Assembly (NCBI RefSeq): GCF_014656135.1
Contig: NZ_BNBV01000032.1
Span: 1 to 62,087 of the forward strand
Source of the DNA: Streptomyces thermodiastaticus
GTDB taxonomy: Bacteria; Actinomycetota; Actinomycetes; Streptomycetales; Streptomycetaceae
Length of the DNA: 62,087 bases
Direction: 5' to 3'
The translations under genes and the position numbers were made by a program. Below, piece after piece: positions 51,909-59,958 of this stretch (its first letter is position 1; the number at the start of each line of letters is the position of its first letter). The notes beneath the pieces were generated by a model that saw only the letters and a program-made list of their open reading frames with translations, did no database searches and was not told the DNA's origin.

Positions 51909-52619
51909 GTGGCCATCGTGTCCATATCCCGCCGTACCGCACGTTCCGTGCGCCTCCTCGGTGTCGCCTCCGCGTCCGCAGCGCTCGCTCTGGGCGTCGC
52001 CGGCACCGCCTCGGCATGTAACATCAGCGACTTCTCCGCCGCAGCCAAGTGCGAGGACGGCAAGGGCTCCATCGTCGTCACCGACACGGACCGCGCGGGC
52101 ACGCCCGCGCACATCAGCGTCTACCTGCAAAGCAACGGCGAAGAGAAGCTGATCGGCGAGCAGGACGTCCGGGGCACCGCCCGGGGCGCCTCGGTGACCT
52201 TCGCCGAGGACTGGCAGCCCGGCGCCACCTACCGCATCCACGTCAAGGCCGGCGGCAGGCTGGTGGACGAGGACATCGAGCCGAACCTGGTCACCCCGGC
52301 GACGGCTTGTGCCCCGGCGACTCCGAGCACCCCCGCGAGCCCGTCGCAGCCGGCGACCCCGGCTCCGTCGGACTCGGCCTCGGCGTCCGCGCCGGCCCCG
52401 ACGGCCCCGACGGCCCCGTCCGCCGACCAGAGCAGCACCGCCCCGGCGGCGGCCCCGGCGAACGCCCCGTCGGCCGACGCCGGCCAGCGCAACCTGGCCG
52501 AGACCGGTGCGGACTCCCACACCGGTCTGATCGCCGGCATCGCGGCCGCCCTGGTCGTCGTCGGCGGTGGCGCGGTCTTCTTCGGCATGCGCCGCCGCGG
52601 GGCGAGCGACAACGGCTGA
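51909..52619 (+). CDS. Secreted, sortase-anchored protein (LAETG)
   Basis: A 236-residue surface protein. A signal peptide (ISRRTARSVRLLGVASASAA to TASA, about 5-35) precedes an all-beta domain of about 85 residues (CNISDFSAAAKCEDGKGSIV to LVDEDIEPNL) with a cysteine pair that may form a disulfide. An Ala/Pro/Ser linker follows, then the sorting signal NLAETG, a hydrophobic helix and a basic tail RRRG. LAxTG is the motif recognised by Streptomyces class E sortases, so it is likely linked to peptidoglycan. GTG 51909 is preferred (GAAGGG just upstream); GTG 51897 and 51918 are possible. A strong promoter lies upstream. Confidence 0.85.
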   Translation: MAIVSISRRTARSVRLLGVASASAALALGVAGTASACNISDFSAAAKCEDGKGSIVVTDTDRAGTPAHISVYLQSNGEEKLIGEQDVRGTARGASVTFAEDWQPGATYRIHVKAGGRLVDEDIEPNLVTPATACAPATPSTPASPSQPATPAPSDSASASAPAPTAPTAPSADQSSTAPAAAPANAPSADAGQRNLAETGADSHTGLIAGIAAALVVVGGGAVFFGMRRRGASDNG

Positions 52620-52633
52620 CGCTCCCGCACACC

Positions 52634-52672
52634 GGCTGTGGCCCGTCCCCGCACCGGGGGCGGGCCACAGCC
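52634..52672. terminator. Bidirectional terminator between the surface protein and thiQ
   Basis: GGCTGTGGCCCG (52634-52645) and CGGGCCACAGCC (52661-52672), perfect 12-bp arms with further CCCC/GGGG pairing inside, between convergent genes. Confidence 0.8.
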
Positions 52673-52716
52673 GTACCACGGCGGCCGTCCTCGGGCGGGA
52701 CGCCGCCGGGCAGCGG

Positions 52717-53739
52717 TCAGCCCAGCACCACGACCTCGGACGGGTCGAACTCCACCCCCACCTCGTCACCGGTCTCCGGTGCCGCACGCAGGACGCAGGC
52801 CGCCTCCAGACGCGGGGCGTCGTCCGGCTGGAGGTGGACGGTCACATGGGTGCCCTTGAAGGTGCGGGCGGCGACCGTGCAGCGCAGCCCCTCGCCGGCC
52901 GGGACCAGACGCACCCCGGCGGGCCGTACGAGCAGGGAGCACGGACCCTGGGGGGAATCCTCCGGCACCGGCACCGTGCCCCACGGCGTGTGGGCCCGCT
53001 GACCGTCGACGCGCGCCTCGACCACGTTCTCGAAGCCGAGGAACCGGGCGACGAAGGCGTCCGCCGGCCGCTGCCACACCTGAAGCGGCGTACCGGTCTG
53101 CGCGATCCGTCCCTGACGCATCACCACCACCCGGTCGGCCAGCGCGAAGGCCTCGCCCTGGTCGTGCGTGACCGCGAGAACGGTGGTGCCGAGGCGGGCG
53201 AACAGCTCCCGGAGTTCGACGACCAGCCGCTCCCGCAGCGAGCGGTCGAGCTGGCCGAGCGGCTCGTCCAGCATCAGCAGACGCGGCCGCGGCGCCAGCG
53301 CCCGGGCCAGGGCGACCCGCTGCTGCTCGCCGCCGGACAGCGCGGCCACCGACCGGGCACCGGCCCCGGGGAGCCCGACCAGCTCCAGCAGCTCCTTCAC
53401 CCGTACGTCCCGTTCGGCCTTCGCGGTGCCGCGCATGCGCAGACCGAAGGCGACGTTCGCGGCCACGTCCCGCTGCGGGAAGAGCTGGTGGTCCTGGAAC
53501 ATCAGGCCCACCTCGCGCCGGTGCACCGGCACCCCCGCCTGGTCCCGGCCGTCGAGCAGCACCCGCCCGCCGTCCAGCGGCTGCAGTCCTGCCACCGTGC
53601 GCAGCAGCGTGGACTTGCCGCTGCCGCTGGGGCCGAGCACGCACACCGTCTCGTGCTCGGCGACCGCCAAATCCACGGCGTCCAGTACGGTCCGGCCGCC
53701 CAGGCGCACGGACGCGGCCTGAAGGGTCAGCAGCGTCAC
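52717..53739 (-). CDS. thiQ: Thiamine ABC transporter ATPase (ThiQ type)
   Basis: A 340-residue importer ATPase. Motifs: Walker A GPSGSGKST, Q-loop FQDHQLFPQ, signature LSGGEQQRV, Walker B LLMLDEPLGQLD and H-loop AVTHDQGEA, then a C-terminal TOBE-like domain (about 240-335). It is longer than E. coli ThiQ, which lacks TOBE. GTG 53739 overlaps the permease stop (GTGA). A TPP riboswitch at the head of the operon supports thiamine or TPP as cargo. Confidence 0.9.
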   Translation of the reverse strand: MTLLTLQAASVRLGGRTVLDAVDLAVAEHETVCVLGPSGSGKSTLLRTVAGLQPLDGGRVLLDGRDQAGVPVHRREVGLMFQDHQLFPQRDVAANVAFGLRMRGTAKAERDVRVKELLELVGLPGAGARSVAALSGGEQQRVALARALAPRPRLLMLDEPLGQLDRSLRERLVVELRELFARLGTTVLAVTHDQGEAFALADRVVVMRQGRIAQTGTPLQVWQRPADAFVARFLGFENVVEARVDGQRAHTPWGTVPVPEDSPQGPCSLLVRPAGVRLVPAGEGLRCTVAARTFKGTHVTVHLQPDDAPRLEAACVLRAAPETGDEVGVEFDPSEVVVLG

Positions 53740-55427
53740 AGCTCCCCCGTCTTCTCCGCGCCGCGCAGTTTCTCCAGCACCAGCAGGGCCACGGCGCACA
53801 CCACCATCAGGATCGTCGACAGGGCCATCGCCTGCCCGTAGTTGAGGTCGCCGGGCCGGGAGAGCAGCCGGGCCACGGCCACCGGCAGCGTCGGGTTGTC
53901 CGGCCGGGCGATGAACACGGTCGCCCCGAACTCGCCGAGCGACACCGCGAAGGCGAACCCGGCGGACACCAGCAGCGCCCGGCGCACCAGCGGCAGGTCC
54001 ACCTCGCGCCACACCCGCCAGGGCGACGCGCCGAGCACCGCGGCCGCCTGACGCAGCCGGACGTCCACCGCGCGCAGCACGGGCAGCATGGTGCGCACCA
54101 CGAACGGCACCCCGACCAGGGCCTGGGCCAGCGGCACGAGGATCCAGGACTGCCTGAGGTCCAGCGGGGGTTCGTCCAGGGCGATCAGGAAGCCGAAGCC
54201 GACGGTGACGGCGGAGACCCCGAGCGGCAGCATCAGCAGCGCGTCGAAGCCGCGCACGATCCGGCCGGCGTCCCGGCGGGCGAGCGCCGCGGCGGCCAGG
54301 GCGCCGACCACCACGGCGATCGCGGTCGCCGCCGCGGCGTAGGACAGGGAGGCGCCGACGGCGTGCAGCGGCGCGACGAGGAAGGTGCCGCCGTCGGCGT
54401 TCGTCAGCGCCCGGTAGTAGCCGAAGTCCGGGGCGGTGAGCGAGCGCTGCACCAGCACGGTCAGCGGCAGCACGAGCAGCACGGCGACACTGACGAGGAC
54501 GGCGCCGAGCAGCGTCCACTGGCCGGCGCCGCGCGGGCGGCGGGCCGTGCCGGCCGCGTCCACCAGTTTCAGCGCGGTCTCCCGGCGCCGTACCGTCCAG
54601 GCGTGCACGGCCAGGATCGCGCCCACGCACACGAACTGCACCAGGGTGAGCACCGCGGCCGTGGACAGGTCGAAGAGCTCCGAGGTCTGCCGGTAGATCT
54701 CCACCTCCAGGGTGGAGTAGGCGGGGCCGCCGAGGATCTGCACCACACCGAAGGAGGTGAAGGTGAACAGGAACACCATGAGCGCGGCGGCGGCGACCGC
54801 GGGCGCCAGCGCGGGCAGGGTCACGGTGCGCCAGGCGGTCAGCGGGGTGGCGCCGAGCGTGCGCGCGGCCTCCTCCTGCCGCGGGTCCAGCTGCGCCCAC
54901 AGCCCGCCGACCGTGCGGACGACGACCGCGTAGTTGAAGAAGACGTGGGCGAGGAGGATCGCCCACACCGTGGTGTCCAGCCGCACCCCCCACAGCTCGT
55001 CCAGCAGGCCGCCGCGCCCGAGCAGCGCCAGGAACGCGGTGCCGGCCACGACCGTGGGCAGCACGAACGGCACGGTGACCACGGCCCGCAGCACCTGCCG
55101 GCCGGGGAAGTCGAACCGGGCGAAGACATAGGCGCCGGGCAGGGCGATCAGCAGGGTGAGCGCGGTGGAGGCGAGCGCCTGCCAGGTGGTGAACCACAGC
55201 ACGTGCCGGATGCCGCTGTCGCCGAGCACGTCCGCGATCCGCCCGAGGTGCCAGGCCCCGTCGGTGTGCAGCCCGCGCCGGACGATCGCGGCGACGGGGT
55301 AGGCGAAGAACACCACGAAGAACGCGACGGGCACGGCCATCAGACCGAGCCGCGCCGCGTTCCCCGAGCGCCGCCGGCGGGGACGTGACGCCCCTCGGCG
55401 GGCTACTTCAGGACGAGCGAGGTCCAC
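53736..55427 (-). CDS. thiP: Thiamine ABC transporter permease (ThiP type, fused two-domain)
   Basis: A 563-residue permease with two BPD-transport domains in one chain, the ThiP/FbpB layout. There are two EAA loops: EEAARTLGATPLTAWRTVTL (about 185) and RLRQAAAVLGASPWRVWREV (about 460). About twelve helices can be seen, starting with MAVPVAFFVVFFAYPVAAIV (about 30-49). Start is uncertain: GTG 55427 and GTG 55439 both overlap the end of thiB, and no clear ribosome site decides. Confidence 0.88.
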   Translation of the reverse strand: MDLARPEVARRGASRPRRRRSGNAARLGLMAVPVAFFVVFFAYPVAAIVRRGLHTDGAWHLGRIADVLGDSGIRHVLWFTTWQALASTALTLLIALPGAYVFARFDFPGRQVLRAVVTVPFVLPTVVAGTAFLALLGRGGLLDELWGVRLDTTVWAILLAHVFFNYAVVVRTVGGLWAQLDPRQEEAARTLGATPLTAWRTVTLPALAPAVAAAALMVFLFTFTSFGVVQILGGPAYSTLEVEIYRQTSELFDLSTAAVLTLVQFVCVGAILAVHAWTVRRRETALKLVDAAGTARRPRGAGQWTLLGAVLVSVAVLLVLPLTVLVQRSLTAPDFGYYRALTNADGGTFLVAPLHAVGASLSYAAAATAIAVVVGALAAAALARRDAGRIVRGFDALLMLPLGVSAVTVGFGFLIALDEPPLDLRQSWILVPLAQALVGVPFVVRTMLPVLRAVDVRLRQAAAVLGASPWRVWREVDLPLVRRALLVSAGFAFAVSLGEFGATVFIARPDNPTLPVAVARLLSRPGDLNYGQAMALSTILMVVCAVALLVLEKLRGAEKTGEL

Positions 55428-56479
55428 GACTTGACCCACTGGTCACGGTTGTCGGCGATCGTGTCGGGGGCCATCGTCTCGGGGCGCGGGGCGGGCTTGC
55501 CGAAGCGGGTGAAATCCTCGGGCACCGCGGCGCCCTTGCGCACCGGGTAGACGAACATGTTGAGCGGCATGTCCTCCTGGAACTGCTTGCTCAGCAGGAA
55601 GTCGAGGAACGCCTTGCCGCCCTCCGGGTTGCGGGCGTTGGCGAGCAGCCCCGCGTACTCGGTCTGCCGGAAGCAGGTGCCGTACGCCACCCCGGTCGGC
55701 GCGGTCTGCGGCTTCGGGTCGGCGTAGACGACCTCGGCGGGCGGCGAGGAGGCGTAGGAGACGACCAGCGGCCGGTCGCCCTTGGCCTTGCGGCCGCCGG
55801 CGGAGCCGGAGAACTCCTGGTTGTAGGCCTGCTCCCAGCCGTCGACCACCTTCACGCCGTTGGCCTTCAGCTTCTTCCAGTACGCCTGCCAGCCGGAGTC
55901 GCCGTACCGGGCGGCGGTGCCGAGGAGGAAGCCGAGCCCGGGCGAGGCGGTGGCGGGGTTCTCGACGACCAGCAGGTTCTTGTACTGCGGCTCGGCCAGG
56001 TCGTCGAAGGACGAGGGCGGGGTCAGGTGGTGGTCGGCGAAGTACTTCTTGTCGTAGTTGACGCAGATGTCGCCGGTGTCGACGGGGGTGACGCGGTTCT
56101 TGCCCTGGTCGGCCAGGTACTGCGGCAGCACCTGGTCGAGCCCCTTGGCCCGGTACGGCTGGAACAGGCCGCCGGTGAGCGCACGGGACAGCAGCGTGTT
56201 GTCGACGCCGAAGAAGACGTCGCCCTGCGGGTTGTCCTTGGTGAGCAGGGCCTTGTTGACCGCCTGGCCCGCGTCGCCGTCCTTGAGGATGTCGACCTTG
56301 TACCCGGACCGCTTCTCGAAGTCCTCGATGACGCTCTTGGAGGCCGCCCAGGAGTCGTGGCTGACGACGGTCACGGTCTTGCTGTCCGCGGCCTTGGATC
56401 CGGTGCTGCCGGAGCCGCAGGCGGACAGCGCGATCAGGCCGAGGCCGGCCGCGACGGCGGCGAGGGTTCTGTGGTGCAC
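55403..56479 (-). CDS. thiB: Thiamine-binding lipoprotein (ThiB type)
   Basis: A 358-residue periplasmic-type binding protein with a lipoprotein signal (HHRTLAAVAAGLGLIALSAC, lipobox LSAC). The fold begins KTVTVVSHDSWAASKSVIED and has DVFFGVDNTLLSRAL, VDTGDICVNYDKKYF, NPATASPGLGFLLGT and SSPPAEVVY, all as in ThiB of thiamine/TPP importers. GTG 56479 has GGAGGA nine bases upstream. First gene of thiBPQ, after the TPP riboswitch. Confidence 0.93.
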   Translation of the reverse strand: MHHRTLAAVAAGLGLIALSACGSGSTGSKAADSKTVTVVSHDSWAASKSVIEDFEKRSGYKVDILKDGDAGQAVNKALLTKDNPQGDVFFGVDNTLLSRALTGGLFQPYRAKGLDQVLPQYLADQGKNRVTPVDTGDICVNYDKKYFADHHLTPPSSFDDLAEPQYKNLLVVENPATASPGLGFLLGTAARYGDSGWQAYWKKLKANGVKVVDGWEQAYNQEFSGSAGGRKAKGDRPLVVSYASSPPAEVVYADPKPQTAPTGVAYGTCFRQTEYAGLLANARNPEGGKAFLDFLLSKQFQEDMPLNMFVYPVRKGAAVPEDFTRFGKPAPRPETMAPDTIADNRDQWVKSWTSLVLK

Positions 56480-56518
56480 GTGGAGTGTCCTCCTGGATGG
56501 TTGCCAGGAAGAGACGCG

Positions 56519-56556
56519 GCCCTGCCCGGACCCCTGTGTGAGGTTCCGGGCAGGGC
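56519..56556 (-). terminator. Hairpin between the TPP riboswitch and thiB
   Basis: GCCCTGCCCGGA (56519-56530) and TCCGGGCAGGGC (56545-56556): a perfect 12-bp stem with a 14-base loop, in the leader between aptamer and start codon. In minus-strand sense it is followed by TCTCTT. It is the likely expression platform, forming when TPP is bound. Confidence 0.75.
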
Positions 56557-56576
56557 GCTACAGCTCGAGTGATGAC

Positions 56577-56667
56577 CGAACTCCCTACCCAGAATGACCT
56601 GGGCGAGGTTCAGAGGGTCTGCGGCCCTGTCCGCCGCACTCTCAGCGCTGTGGCGCTCCCCTGTCGG
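56577..56667 (-). ncRNA. TPP riboswitch (THI element)
   Basis: On the minus strand the conserved blocks are in order: ACAGGGGAGC, GCTGAGAGTGCGG, GACCCTCTGAACCTCGCC, and GGTCATTCTGGGTAGGGA. They match the CTGAGA, ACCCxxxGAACCT and GTAGGGA cores that bind the pyrimidine and pyrophosphate of TPP. It lies about 100 bases before thiB and should turn the importer off when TPP is plentiful. Confidence 0.95.
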
Positions 56668-56707
56668 AATGGTGTGTGCAGTTGTGTCGGAATGGTATGG
56701 GCAGTTG
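56662..56707. repeat. Two tandem 23-bp repeats at the thiB promoter
   Basis: Two directly adjacent copies (56662-56684 and 56685-56707) starting TGTCGGAATGG and ending GCAGTTG, differing at two or three bases. One copy touches the 5' end of the riboswitch. On the minus strand they contain ACCATTCCGACA, and CATACCAT in the outer copy may supply the -10. A duplicated promoter or activator site is possible. Confidence 0.7.
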
Positions 56708-56722
56708 TCGCAGATCAGATTA

Positions 56723-56740
56723 CCGCCCGCCCGCGGGCGG
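56723..56740 (-). terminator. Hairpin after rlmN
   Basis: CCGCCCG-CCCG-CGGGCGG, a perfect 7-bp stem about 38 bases beyond the rlmN stop and upstream of the thiB promoter region. Confidence 0.5.
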
Positions 56741-56778
56741 CCGTACGGTGCGGTCGTCGCCCCGCCCCGGCCGGCGGC

Positions 56779-57885
56779 CTACCGCTCGGCGGCGGCCAGC
56801 TGCCCGCAGGCGCCGTCGATCTCCTGGCCGCGGGTGTCCCGGATGGTCACCGGCACGCCGTGGGCCTCGATCGCCTCCACGAACGCCTTCTCGTCCTCGG
56901 GCCGGGACGCGGTCCACTTCGAACCGGGCGTCGGGTTCAGCGGGATCAGGTTGACGTGCACCGGCTTGCCCTTGAGCAGCCGGCCGAGCCGGTCGCCGCG
57001 CCACGCCTGGTCGTTGATGTCCCGGATCAGCGCGTACTCGATGGACAGCCGGCGCCCCGACTTCTGGCTGTAGGCGAAGCCGGCGTCCAGCACCTCCCGC
57101 ACCTTCCACCGGGTGTTCACCGGGACGAGGGTGTCGCGCAGCTCGTCGTCGGGGGCGTGCAGGGAGATGGCCAGCCGGCACTTGAGCCCCTCGTCGGCGA
57201 ACCGGTGGATCGCCGGTACCAGGCCCACCGTGGAGACGGTGATGCCGCGCTGGGACAGCCCCAGGCCGTCCGGCTCGGGGTCCGTCAGCGCCCGGATGGC
57301 CCGCACGACCCGGTTGTAGTTGGCCAGCGGCTCGCCCATGCCCATGAACACGATGTTGGACAGCCGCGCGGGTCCTCCGGGCACCTCCCCGTCGCGCAGG
57401 GCCCGCATGCCGTCGACGATCTGGTGCACGATCTCGGCGGTCGACAGGTTCCGGTCGAGCCCGGCCTGCCCCGTGGCACAGAACGGGCAGTTCATGCCGC
57501 ACCCGGCCTGAGAGCTGACGCACATGGTCACCCGGTCCGGGTAGCGCATCAGCACCGATTCCACGAGCGTGCCGTCGAACAGCCGCCACAGCGTCTTGCG
57601 GGTGGTGCCCTGGTCGGTCGACAGATGCCGCACGACCGTCATCAGCTCCGGCAGCAGCGCCTCGCGCAGCTTGCCCCGCGAGGCCGCGGGGATGTCGGTC
57701 CACTGCTCCGGGTCGTGGGCGTACCGCGCGAAGTAGTGCTGCGAGAGCTGCTTGGCGCGAAACGGCTTCTCACCGATCGCGGCGACCGCCTCCTTGCGCT
57801 CGGCAGGCGTGAGATCGGCAAGGTGCCGCGGCGGCTTCTTGGCTCCGCGCGGCGCGACGAATGTGAGTTCTCCGGGCTTGGGCAT
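56779..57885 (-). CDS. rlmN: 23S rRNA (A2503)/tRNA (A37) methyltransferase RlmN
   Basis: A 368-residue radical-SAM enzyme that makes 2-methyladenosine in 23S rRNA and some tRNAs. The cluster-binding cysteines are in AGCGMNCPFCATGQ (CxxxCxxC), the GMGEPLANYNRVVRAI motif binds SAM, and the methyl-carrying cysteine is the one in DGACGQL near the C-terminus. ATG 57885 (MPKPGEL) gives the normal family length; upstream open frame up to 58032 lacks family features. The first seven codons and 45 bases of leader are part of the 65-bp repeat of the integrated element, so the element supplies the present 5' leader and coding start without harming the protein. Confidence 0.95.
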   Translation of the reverse strand: MPKPGELTFVAPRGAKKPPRHLADLTPAERKEAVAAIGEKPFRAKQLSQHYFARYAHDPEQWTDIPAASRGKLREALLPELMTVVRHLSTDQGTTRKTLWRLFDGTLVESVLMRYPDRVTMCVSSQAGCGMNCPFCATGQAGLDRNLSTAEIVHQIVDGMRALRDGEVPGGPARLSNIVFMGMGEPLANYNRVVRAIRALTDPEPDGLGLSQRGITVSTVGLVPAIHRFADEGLKCRLAISLHAPDDELRDTLVPVNTRWKVREVLDAGFAYSQKSGRRLSIEYALIRDINDQAWRGDRLGRLLKGKPVHVNLIPLNPTPGSKWTASRPEDEKAFVEAIEAHGVPVTIRDTRGQEIDGACGQLAAAER

Positions 57886-57930
57886 GGTCGTACCAGTGTC
57901 GCAGATCGACTGGGGTGACCTGCGGCTGTC
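57866..57930. repeat. attL: Left attachment site (attL), 65-bp direct repeat copy 1
   Basis: 65 bases identical to 61463-61527, beginning AGTTCTCCGGGC and ending CTGCGGCTGTC. It covers rlmN codons 1-7 and the leader. Sequences on both sides of the two copies differ at once, as expected for a site-specific integration core. Confidence 0.88.
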
Positions 57931-58285
57931 GCTCCCTACGACTGTCGTTAGTAGTCGTCGCCGGTCGCCGCTGAGCGGCCTCGGACGGCCCAGAGACGGC
58001 GCAGCGCCGATCACTCGCCGGCGGCCTCCCACTCGTCGAGGCGGCGAACCCTGACCTTGCGGCGACGGCTGCTGGTCAGGTGTCGGGCACCATCGGCAGC
58101 TGGCGCTTCCGGGCTACGCGGTTCACGACGTCGCGAACGATCGGAGACGTAGAAGGCGCCGGAGTACCAGTCTGTTACGAGGCCATGACTGGGCCGGGCG
58201 CCGCTCGCTACAGTCACGCGGAGAAGCAGACGGAAGCCACTGTCAGTGGCACACGCTACCGTCGCGTCTGTAGGGGAGGGCATCT
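57931..58285. other. Left end of the element: gene remnants
   Basis: About 355 bases without an intact gene. On the minus strand two frames together read VVNRVARKRQLPMVPDT and then SSRRRKVRVRRLDEWEAAGE up to a stop at 58011, which looks like the shifted C-terminal part of a small DNA-binding (excisionase-like) protein. On the plus strand 57984-58004 matches the last codons of the integrase remnant (60503-60523) at 20 of 21 positions. The GGGAGGG site for the cargo is near 58274-58280. Confidence 0.35.
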
Positions 58286-59065
58286 GTGACGAACAATCCA
58301 TACCGCCGTGTGACCAACCTGAAGTACTGGTTGATCGCAATAGTGTCCGCGGGAGTCGGCGGACTCTTTCTATACGTATCAGAACTGGCATGGTTTGAGC
58401 GTCACGAATCTTTCGGCACTCTCGCGAATCAAGTCGGCGGATTGTTGATTGCTTCCGTCGCTCTTGCAGTGCTTTGGGAGTTGGTCGGGAGGCGGTCATT
58501 TTTCCAGGAAATGCTGGAAGTTCTCCGCTTTAAGAATGATATGGAGTCTGCCGGCCTAGACTCCATAGGCACGGACTATTCGAAGGTTATCGATTGGGAG
58601 CGCCGGCTCGACGGCGCAAAGAAAGTAGATATTTTCGCAGCATGGGCTACTACTTGGCGTAACACGAATCAGGCTCGACTGGCGAGAATCGCGTCTCGCT
58701 CTGATTCTAAAATCAGGGTGTGCTTGCCCGACCCGAACGATGTGGAGTGCGTCAAAATCTTTGCCACTCGCTTCAACATGACCGAAGATCGAGTGCGCAA
58801 CAAGCTTACGGAAGCCATCGATGGGTACAAAGATCTCGATGGAGGTGCGGGGTCTGGACGAGTCGAAATCTATGTGTCGGCTGTGTTCAGAGCGTTCACA
58901 GCGTATCGAGTTGATGACGTTTTCATCGTTACCCTCTATCACCACAAGGACAACCGAAGCGCGACTGTGCCTGCTCTCAGCTGTCGAGAAGGCGGGACTT
59001 TATACGATTTCTTCAGCGCAGATCTCGAAGGGGTCTTGAATGCCAGCGTCAAACTCTACCCATAG
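58286..59065 (+). CDS. Two-pass membrane protein with a cytoplasmic PLD-like/sensor domain, unknown
   Basis: A 259-residue protein of no family I can name. Two membrane helices (about 13-32, NLKYWLIAIVSAGVGG; and 47-66, ANQVGGLLIASVALAVLW) are joined by a short loop. The remaining 190 residues are cytoplasmic: a helix RSFFQEMLEVLRFKNDMESA, then a Rossmann-like pattern with KKVDIFAAWATTWRNTNQAR, SKIRVCLPDPNDVECVKIFA and VEIYVSAVFRAFTAYRVDD. This recalls phospholipase-D-like sensor domains without the HKD catalytic residues, which is inference. GTG 58286 has GGGAGGG five bases upstream. GC content is visibly lower than that of chromosomal genes. It overlaps the exonuclease gene by 26 bases, so both are co-translated. 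Confidence 0.75.
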   Translation: MTNNPYRRVTNLKYWLIAIVSAGVGGLFLYVSELAWFERHESFGTLANQVGGLLIASVALAVLWELVGRRSFFQEMLEVLRFKNDMESAGLDSIGTDYSKVIDWERRLDGAKKVDIFAAWATTWRNTNQARLARIASRSDSKIRVCLPDPNDVECVKIFATRFNMTEDRVRNKLTEAIDGYKDLDGGAGSGRVEIYVSAVFRAFTAYRVDDVFIVTLYHHKDNRSATVPALSCREGGTLYDFFSADLEGVLNASVKLYP

Positions 59066-59699
59066 CGTAAATGCAGCTGACTATGTGCAGATTCTACCCG
59101 GCGACATCACCCCCGAAATCCGTCGAGAAATAGAGGCAGCGGGTCGAGTTGCTTGGGACATCGAGACGAACGGTCTCGACCCGAAGACTGCCCGAATCGG
59201 CACATGCCAGCTCTTCACGTCCGAGGGTGGCGCGTTTGTCGTGACCGGACTGGCTAGCGAGACTCCTCCCAACTTGAGCTGCCTCTTGGCCAATGCGAGT
59301 GTACTTAAGGTATTCCATCATGCACCCTTCGATCTGTCGTTCATGGCAGCGTCCTGGGGTGCGAGCGCCAAAAATGTGGCATGCACAAAGATTGCCGCCA
59401 AGCTCCTCAATCCAGGTGCCCGAGCGGAGGATTACTCTCTCAAGCATCTGATGATGTCTAACTTTGATTTGGCTCTCGATAAGTCACTCCGCTTCACCGA
59501 CTGGCTCTCGCCTGACCTGACTCGTCAGCAAGTCGAATACGCCATCATGGACGTAGCGAAGCTTCTAGACTTGTACGACTTGCTTCGCAGAAAACTTGAA
59601 GGCCGCCAACTCCTAGGGCTCTACGAACGCTGCTGTGCGTTCCTGTCCACTCATGTTGAGGCTCGCCTGCATGGTGTCGCCGACCCCTTCAGGTACTGA
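59040..59699 (+). CDS. DEDDy 3'-5' exonuclease (RNase D-like)
   Basis: A 219-residue protein that is a stand-alone RNase D/DNA-polymerase-type exonuclease domain. All catalytic residues are present: Asp40 and Glu42 in VAWDIETNGLD, Asp98 in FHHAPFDLSFM, and Tyr167/Asp171 in QVEYAIMDVAKLLDLYDLL. The middle has KNVACTKIAAKLLNPGARAE and DYSLKHLMM, normal for this family. It lacks the HRDC domains of housekeeping RNase D, so it is a minimal exonuclease acting on RNA or DNA. ATG 59040 lies inside the end of the membrane-protein gene. The pairing suggests a membrane-sensed or membrane-tethered nuclease, as in anti-phage modules. Confidence 0.88.
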   Translation: MPASNSTHSVNAADYVQILPGDITPEIRREIEAAGRVAWDIETNGLDPKTARIGTCQLFTSEGGAFVVTGLASETPPNLSCLLANASVLKVFHHAPFDLSFMAASWGASAKNVACTKIAAKLLNPGARAEDYSLKHLMMSNFDLALDKSLRFTDWLSPDLTRQQVEYAIMDVAKLLDLYDLLRRKLEGRQLLGLYERCCAFLSTHVEARLHGVADPFRY

Positions 59700-59700
59700 G

Positions 59701-59958
59701 GTGAGGACCGAGCAAAATACTGCGTTCGTGGCTGGTACGGCTAAGCGCGCGTTCGGCGACTTGAGGCGTCTTGTTCAGGCTGTCCAAGTATGGCGTCAGC
59801 ACCGCGTACAGCCTCGGTGGTGGGCCGAAGCATCAATTCTCCAGTCACAACGGCGAGGTGCGAGGAAGGACCTACAACAACCCACTACTCCAGCTCCCAT
59901 CCCGTCCGCCGTCGACCCACACACCGTGGAGCGGGTGTGGTCCATAGCGTTCAGGTAG
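59701..59958 (+). CDS. Possible small third gene of the element
   Basis: GTG 59701 begins an 85-residue frame one base after the exonuclease stop: VRTEQNTAFVAGTAKRAFGD, then LRRLVQAVQVWRQHRVQPRW. No family is recognised, no good ribosome site is present and the second half looks non-coding. It could be a fragment of a longer gene. Confidence 0.25.
   Translation: MRTEQNTAFVAGTAKRAFGDLRRLVQAVQVWRQHRVQPRWWAEASILQSQRRGARKDLQQPTTPAPIPSAVDPHTVERVWSIAFR

Noticed and set aside
57866..57930. A tRNA gene as integration target
   Set aside because: No cloverleaf or T-loop sequence is present; the repeat is the start of rlmN.
58011..58499. A 162-codon minus-strand frame at the left end of the element
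   Set aside because: Most of it is antisense to the membrane-protein gene and its leader; only the last 50 codons look like a remnant, and they need a frameshift.
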